Positions 8,973 through 15,557 of a stretch of DNA of 20,956 nt are shown piece after piece (position 1 is the first letter of the stretch; each line of letters begins with the position of its first letter). Position numbers and translations under genes: made by a program. The notes under the pieces were generated by a model. That model was not told the origin of the DNA. It saw nothing but the letters and a program-made list of their open reading frames with translations, and ran no database searches. The stretch is from a virus: positions 1-20,956 of IMG/VR virus record IMGVR_UViG_3300030294_000181. One strand, given 5' to 3'.

Positions 8973-9399
8973 TAATTCCTAATTGCTTTAGTAATATAAT
9001 TAACTCTGATTTATTTTTGATTGTTCCTTGGAATACAAATCCATTATCTTTTATAATCTGAATAAATAAATCGGCATCTATTAATAATTCAAAATCATCT
9101 TTATAGTACTGGTCTTTAATCGTTTGCTTAAATCCTAATGATTCTATATCTTCTTTATCGAGATATTTAACTCTGAGTCTATTATCATCTAATACCATTT
9201 TAAAATCATATGAACTATTCCATATAGAAAAATGATGTAGTCCAAAAGTCTCCTTTATCCATGTTGGAGTAGATTCACTTACAACATCTTTTGTAGGATC
9301 TTGAAAATCTAATACTGCAAATGAAGTAGAGAATGTGTTGGACTCAAACTCGAACCCAACATGAAATTCTTCTATAACTGGAGTATAATACTTATCCAT
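8965..9399 (-). CDS. Unknown protein of 144 residues
   Basis: I place the start at ATG 9399 (MDKYYTPVIEEFHVGFEFES), because this opening is typical of small phage proteins of Bacteroidetes phages; an upstream ATG at 9423 would add eight residues. The stretch DDFELLIDADLFIQIIKDNG and the C-terminal GTIKNKSELIILLKQLGINE suggest a compact alpha/beta fold. There is no signal sequence. It overlaps the dUTPase-fold gene by 8 bases. Function unknown; I have a sense that the N-terminal pattern recurs in gut phages, but no family name. Confidence 0.65.
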   Translation of the reverse strand: MDKYYTPVIEEFHVGFEFESNTFSTSFAVLDFQDPTKDVVSESTPTWIKETFGLHHFSIWNSSYDFKMVLDDNRLRVKYLDKEDIESLGFKQTIKDQYYKDDFELLIDADLFIQIIKDNGFVFQGTIKNKSELIILLKQLGINE

Positions 9400-9862
9400 T
9401 TGACTGTGACAATTCTTCTGCAACTACCTCTTCTACATTCTCAGAAACCTCTTTCTTTTCTTCAACTACTGGCAATTCCATTGGTAATTCATTAATCTCA
9501 AGTGATGGTAATTCTACTATAATTAACTTAGCAAATACTTCACCTGGTTCATAAATAGCTGGAACCGAATCAGTGTTAGTCTTAAATCTTGCTACTATTT
9601 CATCTGTATAATTACTAGTAAAAGTAGCTACAGCATTAGTAAGCACTAATGAATTAATAAAAGCTCCATCAGCTAAGAATAACATTCCAATATATCCTGT
9701 TGGGATATTGATCTTTAAACCTGTTTTATATTCCAGAATCAAACGCCCATCTCTACCAACTCCAGTTTTAATATCGATACATGTTATATCTAATACATTA
9801 CCATTTGGTTGCAGTACTGGTAGTACCGCTTTTTCGTTAATTTTCTTTATATCTAATTGCAT
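9392..9862 (-). CDS. dUTPase-fold protein, catalytically diverged
   Basis: A 156-residue protein whose core (about 15-118) follows the trimeric dUTPase order. There is an early strand region GRLILEYKTGLKINIPTGYI, then LTNAVATFTSNYTDEIVARF in the place of motif III (usual VIDxxYRGE), then YEPGEVFAKLIIVELP for motif IV (usual GDRIAQLIV). The motif III Asp is absent and the motif II PRSS signature is not seen, so dUTP hydrolysis is doubtful. The last 35 residues are acidic and low in complexity (VVEEKKEVSENVEEVVAEEL). A dUTPase normally keeps uracil out of phage DNA; this copy may instead be a binding or structural version. Neighbours are unknown small genes. Confidence 0.6.
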   Translation of the reverse strand: MQLDIKKINEKAVLPVLQPNGNVLDITCIDIKTGVGRDGRLILEYKTGLKINIPTGYIGMLFLADGAFINSLVLTNAVATFTSNYTDEIVARFKTNTDSVPAIYEPGEVFAKLIIVELPSLEINELPMELPVVEEKKEVSENVEEVVAEELSQSNG

Positions 9863-9867
9863 ATTAT

Positions 9868-10035
9868 TTATTTTTTATTCCATTTTGCTGCATTCTGTGC
9901 GAATATAGCTCTCTTTTTTGTAACTGGATTCTTAGAATGAGTAAGTTCCTCTGTTGATTTTCCAGTATCCTTTTTGGTAGCAGTAAATTTACCCACATTC
10001 TTAGGATCTATATGTATAGGATTTTTCTTAGTCAT
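9868..10035 (-). CDS. Small basic phage protein, 55 residues
   Basis: ATG at 10035, TAA at 9870-9868. The product runs MTKKNPIHIDPKNVGKFTAT, then KKDTGKSTEEL..., ending FAQNAAKWNKK. The pattern 'PIHIxPxNxGKFTA ... RAxFAxNAxKW' is one I associate with a small protein common in phages and jumbo metagenomic viruses. Here the central part is shortened. Function unknown, possibly nucleic-acid binding given the charge. It is bracketed closely by two genes, which supports it being real. Confidence 0.65.
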   Translation of the reverse strand: MTKKNPIHIDPKNVGKFTATKKDTGKSTEELTHSKNPVTKKRAIFAQNAAKWNKK

Positions 10036-10052
10036 AATATTAATTTTAGTTA

Positions 10053-10514
10053 TTATTTCTTTTTAGGCGGTTTGGTTTTTCCTCCACCACATTTTAATTT
10101 ATTCATTTTATTTTCTTTTTTATTATCTTGTATAGCCTCATCAATACACCTTACAATCCATTCAACAAAATACGCATGTGGCTCTCCTCCGATATCGACA
10201 CAGTCTGCGCCAATATGAGAATATATTCTGTCTACCGCATGACATGCCTCGTGAGCTAATGCCCCAACTGTCATTTTATCTGGTCTTAGTATTGCAACAT
10301 AGACTCCATATTTTCGTGTGTCTTTTTTAACATTCATTACTGATGTACATGCAACCCATCCATCATCTAATATTGAATTTGTAGTATTTTCATCTTTTGG
10401 TTCAAATGTATTGTCTATTTGTTCTCTGGATGGATTTATTAATACCCAGAATTGAATTGGATAAATATCTGAGTAGAACTCATGTATAATCATTTTTTTC
10501 TCAACTTTCCCCAT
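10053..10514 (-). CDS. Zincin-like protein with HExxH motif
   Basis: A 153-residue protein with ALAHEACHAVDRI at about 85-97, the zinc-binding HExxH with Glu as catalytic base, and GGEPHAYFVEWIVRCI at 109-124 that could supply the third ligand (Glu111 or Glu118). The N-terminal half looks like beta strands (FWVLINPS, WVACTSVM, YGVYVAILRP). The C-terminus is Lys/Gly-rich (KLKCGGGKTKPPKKK). Such mini-zincins occur in crAss-like and other gut phages; whether they cleave protein is not known. An internal ATG at 10493 is an alternative start. It starts 9 bases after the stop of the 57-residue gene. Confidence 0.7.
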   Translation of the reverse strand: MGKVEKKMIIHEFYSDIYPIQFWVLINPSREQIDNTFEPKDENTTNSILDDGWVACTSVMNVKKDTRKYGVYVAILRPDKMTVGALAHEACHAVDRIYSHIGADCVDIGGEPHAYFVEWIVRCIDEAIQDNKKENKMNKLKCGGGKTKPPKKK

Positions 10515-10523
10515 TCCTAATTC

Positions 10524-10697
10524 CTACTGTTCTAATTTTTTAATAAAATTCGCTCTAACTGGGCAACCACCTTTTCTTTTTATGCAGATAGTAGCTTTAT
10601 CTGCACCGGTTTTACACGCCGTTTGACATACCGCATAATCAAATGCTCTTATTGCAAAGTTCTTTGTTACTGTCTCTTCTTTCTTTCTGTTCGTCAT
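10524..10697 (-). CDS. Small Cys-containing protein, 57 residues
   Basis: ATG at 10697, TAG at 10526-10524. The product MTNRKKEETVTKNFAIRAFD continues YAVCQTACKTGADKATICIK and RKGGCPVRANF. Cys at 24, 28, 38 and 45 could bind a metal, but the spacing matches no finger that I know. Its start overlaps the end of the upstream gene by 59 bases, which is long for this operon. Still, it fills an otherwise empty 120-base interval. It ends in TAG, which argues against TAG being recoded here. Confidence 0.55.
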   Translation of the reverse strand: MTNRKKEETVTKNFAIRAFDYAVCQTACKTGADKATICIKRKGGCPVRANFIKKLEQ

Positions 10698-10902
10698 ATA
10701 ATTTTCTTTTATTACCCTTGAACCTTCTTTTTAATCTAACCTTAAACAAATATGCAAACATTAAACTCTTTTCATCGTCAGGATTAGAAATATGCCTAGA
10801 TGCAAATATAAAAGGGTGATTGCAAATCATTGATACTACGGATTTATGCAATCCATGTTTTTCTGCTAGTATAGTATATATATCTGTGTTTTTGGATACC
10901 AT
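10639..10902 (-). CDS. Small protein, possible HTH-type, 87 residues
   Basis: The N-terminal 40 residues read IYTILAEKHGLHKSVVSMIC, then NHPFIFASRHI. This fits a helix-turn-helix-like pattern recurrent in Bacteroidetes phages (AEEFNIPVKTVEMIVNHQF-like). The C-terminal half is strongly basic (KVRLKRRFKGNKRKLYDEQK), consistent with DNA or RNA binding. ATG at 10902 overlaps the upstream gene by 37 bases. The family resemblance is from memory and unverified; the role is unknown. Confidence 0.65.
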   Translation of the reverse strand: MVSKNTDIYTILAEKHGLHKSVVSMICNHPFIFASRHISNPDDEKSLMFAYLFKVRLKRRFKGNKRKLYDEQKERRDSNKELCNKSI

Positions 10903-11102
10903 GTTTTTTCAGTAACAATATAGTAATCACTACATCTGTTTCTATTATAAAAACTATTGTCTTTTTTGCGTTCTTTTCTATTTTTAGATTTCCATTCTAA
11001 TTGGTGGTCACTAGTAAAGTAGCAAGATTCATCTTTCTCTCCAAATATTCTGGAAAGTAATGACCCCCTTTTAGGCTGACTAGTTGGATTGTAATAATTC
11101 AT
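10866..11102 (-). CDS. Small charged protein, 78 residues, unknown
   Basis: ATG at 11102 (MNYYNPTSQPKRGSLLSRIF). The middle is highly charged (LEWKSKNRKERKKDNSFYNR) and the end is Tyr-rich. It overlaps both neighbours (23 and 37 bases) in the packed operon. No recognisable domain. It could be a shadow of overlapping genes, but no other frame explains positions 10903-11079. Confidence 0.5.
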   Translation of the reverse strand: MNYYNPTSQPKRGSLLSRIFGEKDESCYFTSDHQLEWKSKNRKERKKDNSFYNRNRCSDYYIVTEKTWYPKTQIYILY

Positions 11103-11466
11103 CTTCTTTTATTTTTAATATCATTATTATTTGAACTGTCTTATTCCCGATTGCTATTGGAGTTAAAGCCCTACTCATAGATAATATACCGTCTTCTTTT
11201 ACAAAAATTTTCTTTTCTCTAAATATTTTGATATATCTACAAAGATTATCTTTAGTTACAGTAGTGACTTTCATTATATAACGTCTATTATCTGTTGAGT
11301 CTATAGGAGTTTTGCCTTTCCTAGTTTTCATATTTCTTAAATGCAAGTCTAAAAAGATAGAGAGCAATTCTAACTCCCTATCTGTTAGATCTAATAATCC
11401 ATTTAAGCTACGCAAAAACTCATAACCTAATTTATCTGGGGATATGGTTTTTATAAATTTATTCAT
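11080..11466 (-). CDS. Winged-helix-like protein, 128 residues
   Basis: The protein reads DKLGYEFLRSLNGLLDLTDR, ELELLSIFLDLHLRN, then a region where KVTTVTKDNLCRYIKIFREK is followed by KIFVKEDGILSM. This resembles a winged helix: three helices, a recognition-like helix (KDNLCRYIKIFREKK) and a hairpin. It may bind DNA as a regulator or packaging initiator. ATG at 11466 overlaps the upstream stop (TAATG), so the pair is coupled. A small-terminase role is possible but unsupported. Confidence 0.65.
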   Translation of the reverse strand: MNKFIKTISPDKLGYEFLRSLNGLLDLTDRELELLSIFLDLHLRNMKTRKGKTPIDSTDNRRYIMKVTTVTKDNLCRYIKIFREKKIFVKEDGILSMSRALTPIAIGNKTVQIIMILKIKEDELLQSN

Positions 11467-12071
11467 TATGCTTTAACCTTTTCCAGTAAGTCAATCATAT
11501 TATAAAATACGGTATACGACTCACTTAATTTCTCTAAACGTTCGCCACTAGTTGTAGTGAGTTCAAGTTCATTTGCAACTGCATTAAATTCTTTTCTATA
11601 TTCAGCCAATTTTGTACTAATTCTACTCAGTACTCCATCTGTATATGTTTTTTTAAATGCCCGTTCATCTTTTATCTTATCAATACACTGGCTTAATGAT
11701 TCGGAAAATGATTTGTGGAATGCCACAGTTTCTCTTAATTCTTTAATTTCATTGTTTAAAAAGATTATATCATCTTTTAAGTAGTAAACCTCTTTAGTCA
11801 GAACGTTATTCTCTTGTCTTAATTGTTTTGTAGAACTTAATTTCTTTGATTCTGCTGGTGCTGGAGCTTCAAACCACTCAGTAACTTCAAAATACTCATC
11901 TCTGATAATGTCAGGAGAAATAGAAACTGAATTCTGAATTAAATATCCTTCCCCTATTCTATTATCTTCTAATTCAAAGTTGCTATTACTATCAGTTCGA
12001 CTAAGCGTTGCACCAATAGTTAATCCAATAATCTCTTTAATTACTTTAATTGTTTTAATATTGCTCATCAT
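11466..12071 (-). CDS. Coiled-coil protein, 201 residues, unknown
   Basis: The N-terminal 70 residues are mixed and hydrophobic. From about 78 onward (KQLRQENNVLTKEVYYLKDD, IIFLNNEIKELRETVAFHK) a heptad pattern predicts a long coiled coil. There is no membrane helix. It is the first gene after the terminator and promoter-like site near 12111-12224, so it probably opens a separate leftward transcription unit. A second ATG directly follows the first. Function unknown; could be a scaffold-like or regulatory coiled coil. Confidence 0.7.
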   Translation of the reverse strand: MMSNIKTIKVIKEIIGLTIGATLSRTDSNSNFELEDNRIGEGYLIQNSVSISPDIIRDEYFEVTEWFEAPAPAESKKLSSTKQLRQENNVLTKEVYYLKDDIIFLNNEIKELRETVAFHKSFSESLSQCIDKIKDERAFKKTYTDGVLSRISTKLAEYRKEFNAVANELELTTTSGERLEKLSESYTVFYNMIDLLEKVKA

Positions 12072-12110
12072 CTATTAATATTGTTATTATTATTATTGTA
12101 GTTAATGGCC

Positions 12111-12134
12111 TACACATATATAAACGTAATTAAA
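12111..12134 (-). promoter_or_regulatory. Leftward promoter-like motif, copy B
   Basis: Read on the minus strand this is TTTAATTACGTTTATATATG followed by TGTA. It shares the exact 12-mer TACGTTTATATA with the site at 13679-13699, and both stand at the head of leftward gene groups. It lies 40 bases upstream of the coiled-coil gene and just after the RNase H terminator. I infer a phage or host sigma promoter; start site unproven. Confidence 0.5.
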
Positions 12135-12185
12135 TAGAAAAGGTTGTATGGAAATGAAAGTAATATATGACTTTATTTAAAAAGG

Positions 12186-12224
12186 AAAGGGGAACCTCAA
12201 TCTTTCGATCCAGTGCTCCCCTTT
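12186..12224 (-). terminator. Intrinsic terminator after the RNase H gene
   Basis: An 8-bp perfect stem (AAAGGGGA at 12186-12193 with TCCCCTTT at 12217-12224) is followed on the minus strand by CCTTTTTAAA. It lies 23 bases beyond the stop of the RNase HI gene, so it ends the first leftward unit. A weaker U tract on the plus side makes it partly symmetrical. Confidence 0.75.
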
Positions 12225-12246
12225 ATTTCACAACTAAAAATAAGTT

Positions 12247-12720
12247 TTAAATTTCCATTATACCTCCACTAGTCCTTTTTAGATTCATGGCCTCAACTGC
12301 TAATCTATCGACTATATCATTTCCTATTATTCCCGAATGTCCTTTTACCCACTTGACAGTTATAAAATCGCATTTACTTATCACGGTATATACCTCTTGC
12401 CATAAGTCTGGATTCTTGATTTTAACAAATCCTTTTCTTGCCCATTTATTTAACCATCCGCAATTGATAGCGTTCTCTATATATTTAGAGTCGGTGTGTA
12501 TTATTACTTCGCCTTTAAACCCATTATAGACTTCATTTAAAGTGAGTCTTAATGAGTGAATAAATCCACTCAATTCCATTCTATTATTAGTCGTATACTC
12601 ATTGTACCCTGAGTAAAACGATACTGTAGAGTTCTTAAATATTATCGCAGCTGCGAATCCACCTGGTCCGGGATTGCCGGCACAAGCCCCATCACACCAA
12701 ACATTCAAAACCTCATTCAT
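12247..12720 (-). CDS. rnhA: Ribonuclease HI
   Basis: A 157-residue type 1 RNase H that cuts the RNA strand of RNA-DNA hybrids, for example primers during phage replication. Catalytic residues are all present: Asp10 in WCDGACAGNPGPGG, Glu49 in NNRMEL, Asp77 in IIHTDSKYIENA, His128 in VKGHSG and Asp138 in GNDIVDRLA. The length and the basic handle region (GWLNKWARKGFVK) match bacterial RNase HI. ATG at 12720 overlaps the stop of the GroES-like gene (TAATG). A terminator follows directly. Confidence 0.96.
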   Translation of the reverse strand: MNEVLNVWCDGACAGNPGPGGFAAAIIFKNSTVSFYSGYNEYTTNNRMELSGFIHSLRLTLNEVYNGFKGEVIIHTDSKYIENAINCGWLNKWARKGFVKIKNPDLWQEVYTVISKCDFITVKWVKGHSGIIGNDIVDRLAVEAMNLKRTSGGIMEI

Positions 12721-13322
12721 TATGCTACCTTTGCAAGTATTTCATAATATGGAACTAGTGCTGAATCTTTAAACAAATCAAAGTCAATTGATCGTTTGTT
12801 TGGATATACGACAATATCTCCAACGTTTAATACTAACATTCCTTCTTTGCCTTCAGTTGCCTTAAACGAAGCCGGAGTGGCCAATACTACACCTTTACGA
12901 AGCAGTGATTCTGTTTCTATTTGTTTGATAGTCATTTGCATTATAGGTTGACCTTCTTCATCTTTTTCGCCTGAATCTTCTGGTACTGTAAGTGTTTTAA
13001 ATACCTTTTCTATATCAATTGGTTTCACTAGAACCATATTGGCGAATTCATAATTAACCTTGTCTGCAACTATATTTGCTAATGTTACATTATCCACGTT
13101 TTCAATAACAGTCTCATTGACTGATTGTTCTTGAACATTATTTTGTATCTCTTCCATTTTACCTTGTTTTATTGGTTTTAATTCTCCGCCGTATATTGCA
13201 TCTATTATATCATTTACATTAGATGTAGCCCATTCGGATTCTTTTGTTTTTAAATATTCTATTTTATTTGACTTAATAAATTCAGTAATAGAATCTGTTT
13301 CTATTATTTCGACATTATACAT
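12720..13322 (-). CDS. GroES-like co-chaperonin with an N-terminal extension
   Basis: A 200-residue protein. Residues about 1-90 are variable and acidic. The C-terminal domain begins NYEFANMVLVKPIDIEKVFK, has LLRKGVVLATPASF, and continues LNVGDIVVYPNKRSIDFDLF. That order (V-L-V-K-P, then G-V-V, then V-G-D-x-V-x-Y) matches the GroES beta-barrel, with a putative mobile loop at about 113-130 (PEDSGEKDEEGQ). Phages such as T4 (gp31) encode their own co-chaperonin to fold the capsid protein. The conserved core is recognisable, but the extension and the altered end make this a family-level inference. Confidence 0.6.
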   Translation of the reverse strand: MYNVEIIETDSITEFIKSNKIEYLKTKESEWATSNVNDIIDAIYGGELKPIKQGKMEEIQNNVQEQSVNETVIENVDNVTLANIVADKVNYEFANMVLVKPIDIEKVFKTLTVPEDSGEKDEEGQPIMQMTIKQIETESLLRKGVVLATPASFKATEGKEGMLVLNVGDIVVYPNKRSIDFDLFKDSALVPYYEILAKVA

Positions 13323-13503
13323 CTTTTATATTCTTTCGTATATTCTTTCGTATATTCTTGTTTACCTTATTCATTCCATTAAGTATAGTACTTACTAGAT
13401 AAACTATTATACTGTTGATTACCGGATGTAATGCATATCCTATAAATAATGCTATAGCGAAGACGATTGATTCATCCCAAAGATCTAGTGTCATTATAAT
13501 CAT
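13315..13503 (-). CDS. Small membrane protein with basic tail
   Basis: A 62-residue protein with hydrophobic stretches at about 12-26 and 28-41 (SIVFAIALFIGYALHPVINS, IIVYLVSTIL), one or two membrane helices, followed by NKNIRKNIRKNIKDV. The tail comes from a near-perfect 12-bp tandem repeat in the DNA (core TATTCTTTCGTA on plus). It could be a holin-like or regulatory membrane peptide, but there is no lysis gene nearby. An internal ATG at 13494 is an alternative start. It overlaps the GroES-like gene by 8 bases. Confidence 0.6.
   Translation of the reverse strand: MIIMTLDLWDESIVFAIALFIGYALHPVINSIIVYLVSTILNGMNKVNKNIRKNIRKNIKDV
13324..13353. repeat. 12-bp tandem repeat inside the membrane-protein gene
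   Basis: TATTCTTTCGTA is repeated directly, encoding repeated KNIR units near the protein C-terminus. Copy number may vary between related phages. Confidence 0.6.
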
Positions 13504-13511
13504 ATATTAAT

Positions 13512-13679
13512 TTATCTTGATTTCCATAATTTCTTAAGTCTATTCTTATCTTTGGTACTTAGATTGAATTGAGTTCCCCGGGATTCTATCTTATCATTAA
13601 TAGTATAGTCATTGACTGAACCATATTCGTCTAGAACCCTTTTGCTACTCAATATTCTCTTTATATGTGCCCAATTCAT
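13512..13679 (-). CDS. Small protein, 55 residues, first gene of the leftward operon
   Basis: ATG at 13679, TAA at 13514-13512; MNWAHIKRILSSKRVLDEYG, then SVNDYTINDKIESRGTQFNL and a basic tail STKDKNRLKKLWKSR. It looks protein-like and ends 9 bases from the next gene. The promoter-like motif at 13679-13699 touches the start codon, so the mRNA would be leaderless, or the gene is read from farther upstream. Function unknown. Confidence 0.55.
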   Translation of the reverse strand: MNWAHIKRILSSKRVLDEYGSVNDYTINDKIESRGTQFNLSTKDKNRLKKLWKSR

Positions 13680-13699
13680 ACTTATATAAACGTATTTAA
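13679..13699 (-). promoter_or_regulatory. Leftward promoter-like motif, copy A
   Basis: On the minus strand it reads TTAAATACGTTTATATAAGT followed by A, sharing TACGTTTATATA with the motif at 12111-12134. It sits at the head of the leftward operon. A weaker relative sharing CGTTTATA is at 14112-14132. Confidence 0.5.
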
Positions 13700-14165
13700 C
13701 CCGTCCTTTGTTGTACCATTATTAAGTATTATGTATCTTTGTTCACTCTTAAACACAGTTTACCCCTTGAGACCGGCCCATATTCGGTATGGTTTATTGA
13801 TTATTTCCTTATTAAATCTGTACGTTCCCTTTCGGTATCACTTAACCCGTCTATCGCAATCTCTCCTTCTTAGCTATAAATAGCAACGGCATTTAACTTG
13901 TACTTTAATCATTTTGACACTACCGGAGAAAACTAATAGACTAACTAACGGCCTTTTATTGACTATAAATGCATAGAGTTTGGCGCTTGACCTTTATCTC
14001 ATTTGAGTACTCACCTACTGCCTTTATCTACGTCCTCGGTTAATCTATTATAATCCGATGTCTAACCCTTTATTGATTACCTTAGGGTGATCAGTCTTTG
14101 GAGACTGGTATCGTGTGTATAAACGAAGTATATTCTATTTTGTTGTCACTGTTGTAAAAAATTTT
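13700..14165. other. Gene-free stretch with repeated CCTTTAT boxes and hairpins
   Basis: No plausible gene on either strand. The plus strand is pyrimidine-rich and carries CCTTTTAT at about 13952 and CCTTTAT at about 13991, 14021 and 14068. Hairpins include CAGTCT-TTGG-AGACTG (14090-14105) and CCATA-TTCGG-TATGG (13778-13792). A weak promoter-like CGTTTATA on the minus strand at about 14120 would transcribe it leftward into the operon. It may be a long leader or a separate RNA. Confidence 0.4.
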
Positions 14166-14334
14166 CTGAAAAAAAATAATTGATAGCATGTGCGAGTGCG
14201 CGAAACTCTCTATATATGTCTCCCCCGGTCGGATCTGATGGTCCAAGTCCCCCGTCAGCAATGTTGAATCGTAATTTCCCAATCATGACTCCTTTAGGTA
14301 GAATTGGAATGGTTTAACCTTGATTAATTCTACC

Positions 14335-14362
14335 TTAAGGTCACTGTCAAGACTCCTTTAGG
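14335..14362 (+). repeat. 28-base RNA module, copy 1
   Basis: Begins TTAAGGTCACTGTCA and ends CTCCTTTAGG. It matches copy 2 at 14627-14654 at 23 of 28 positions. A partial copy (GACTCCTTTAGG) lies at 14287-14298 and a looser one (TATCAAGACTCTTTAG) in the terminator near 15434. Confidence 0.6.
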
Positions 14363-14626
14363 CTGATTAGGCAATGTTATTGCTGTTTACTCTCTCATAT
14401 TACAGGTCAATGTAATATAGCATGTGACATATAATGGTGTGTCATACGCTCTCAATGCAACCATTATGCAGTAGTTAGTACGCATTGTCGAGCTAAGACT
14501 AAGACAATTGTTTAGACACAGTTGATGTTGGAACACTACTGCAACTCTCTCTAATAGATCATGTATGTTAGTTACACTAATGTACTATACAATATATAGA
14601 GTGCGTTAGATCGCATTAAAACCCTA

Positions 14627-14654
14627 TTAAGGTCGTTGTCAGGCTTCCTTTAGG
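14627..14654 (+). repeat. 28-base RNA module, copy 2
   Basis: Begins TTAAGGTCGTTGTCA and ends TTCCTTTAGG. As with the first copy, a hairpin lies close by and an octamer GTTTACTC occurs downstream, suggesting a duplicated RNA domain. Confidence 0.6.
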
Positions 14655-14830
14655 TGTAGTTGGATAGGCGCATTGTAGCAATGGCAATTAATTCTATCCT
14701 TACTGATTGTATGTGGCAGTTTACTCACATTCTCGTTTCGTTGGGATCGTAGGTCCAACATACATTTCCCAAGACTGGGGTCATACAGCCAACGTTCAGC
14801 ACTAACGTACAATAAGTGCTCCTTTTTCTT

Positions 14831-14910
14831 AAGTAATGCACAATGTATGCCACTATAGTAGTGCCTGGATGATCCAGCTAAACCTATGTCCGCATTGTGT
14901 ACTACTTTTT
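14831..14910 (+). terminator. Three-way-junction terminator ending the 14.2-14.9 kb RNA
   Basis: AAGTAATGCACAATG (14831-14845) pairs with CATTGTGTACTACTT (14893-14907) with one mismatch and one G-U. Inside are CACTA-TAG-TAGTG and CTGGA-TGA-TCCAG. A T5 tract follows, so it should end rightward transcripts. Confidence 0.75.
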
Positions 14911-14911
14911 A

Positions 14912-14958
14912 AATCAGTAATACATGTAAGACAGACGACATGCATTGTATTACTGATT
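14912..14958. promoter_or_regulatory. 13-bp perfect inverted repeat before the lipoprotein gene
   Basis: AATCAGTAATACA pairs with TGTATTACTGATT around a 21-base loop. It lies between the preceding terminator and the lipoprotein start. It may be a second (bidirectional) terminator, an operator, or a leader hairpin. No strong U tract follows on the plus strand. Confidence 0.5.
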
Positions 14959-15000
14959 ATTACTATTAATTAACTATTATTAACTATAATCATTATCAAA

Positions 15001-15339
15001 ATGAAATTACGTACTTCTATTATTCGTGTTATTATTGTCGCTATTGTTGTGACATTATGTTTTGTATTTGGATCTTGTACTCCTGCTCACAATGAGAAAG
15101 TAAAACCTGTAGCTATTGTAAAAGATTCTACTGATCTTACTGTAAAGGCCAATGAAAAAGTCTTTAAAATAAGCCTTAAAATTGAACAAGAGAACATTGA
15201 CACAGTCGTATATGTCCAAGCAAGAGACAAATACGATGCAGAAAGAATGGCAGATAACATCGTCATAAAGAATGAAGATGATACTTGTCATGTAAGTACT
15301 GATATTGAACTTGTTTTAATAAATAAGGTAAAATATTAA
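15001..15339 (+). CDS. Putative phage-encoded lipoprotein
   Basis: A 112-residue protein with a basic N-terminus, a hydrophobic signal segment (residues 7-23) and a lipobox ending FGSC, Cys26 being the predicted lipidated residue. The mature part (KVFKISLKIEQENIDTVVYV, then ARDKYDAERMADNIVI) is alpha/beta and polar. It would be anchored in the host cell envelope, as are many phage superinfection-exclusion or surface-altering lipoproteins; the specific role is inference. It is the first gene of the rightward block, preceded by the A-rich leader TTATCAAAATG instead of a Shine-Dalgarno site, and followed by its own terminator at about 15432. Confidence 0.7.
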   Translation: MKLRTSIIRVIIVAIVVTLCFVFGSCTPAHNEKVKPVAIVKDSTDLTVKANEKVFKISLKIEQENIDTVVYVQARDKYDAERMADNIVIKNEDDTCHVSTDIELVLINKVKY

Positions 15340-15431
15340 TAATCAAGCTTGTAGGTGGCATGCTAAACCTTCGTATGTGCTAAATATATTATAGTACTGT
15401 CAGATAACTGCTGGCCTACTATTAATATCTC

Positions 15432-15469
15432 TATCAAGACTCTTTAGTTAGTATTGATATGTTTTTTAG
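15432..15469 (+). terminator. Terminator after the lipoprotein gene
   Basis: TATCAA pairs with TTGATA, enclosing ACT/AGT, and TGTTTTTT follows. The loop carries AAGACTCTTTAG, a relative of the 28-base RNA module. A further gene-free stretch of about 90 bases precedes the next gene. Confidence 0.65.
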
Positions 15470-15557
15470 CAATATCCCGATCAATTCGCCTTTAGATGGA
15501 TTAGCGTAGGTTTGAGTTCTGCGTCAATTATTAATAACCCCTTAAAAATATACAATT

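Larger units (their letters stand above)
14170..14910 (+). ncRNA. Candidate structured non-coding RNA (~0.74 kb)
   Basis: No reading frame fits, but the region is packed with perfect stems. They include GGTAGAATT/AATTCTACC (14297-14334), TATTACA/TGTAATA (14398-14417), TGCAGTAGT/ACTACTGCA (14467-14543), GGATAG/CTATCC (14662-14699) with CATTG-TAG-CAATG inside, and GCACT/AGTGC (14799-14818). A 28-base module starting TTAAGGTC and ending CCTTTAGG occurs at 14335-14362 and 14627-14654 with 23 of 28 identities. The 3' end is a three-way junction closed by a 15-bp helix (14831-14845 with 14893-14907) followed by TTTTT. The 5' end is not defined by a clear promoter. It could belong to a known phage RNA class such as GOLLD or ROOL; I cannot tell from sequence alone. 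Confidence 0.6.

Noticed and set aside
14220-14265. GGTCCAAGTCCCCC resembling a tRNA T-arm
   Set aside because: No matching acceptor, D or anticodon arms at proper distances on either strand.
14091-14282. Minus-strand ORF of 63 codons
   Set aside because: No fitting leader, spans structured hairpins, and is not protein-like in composition.
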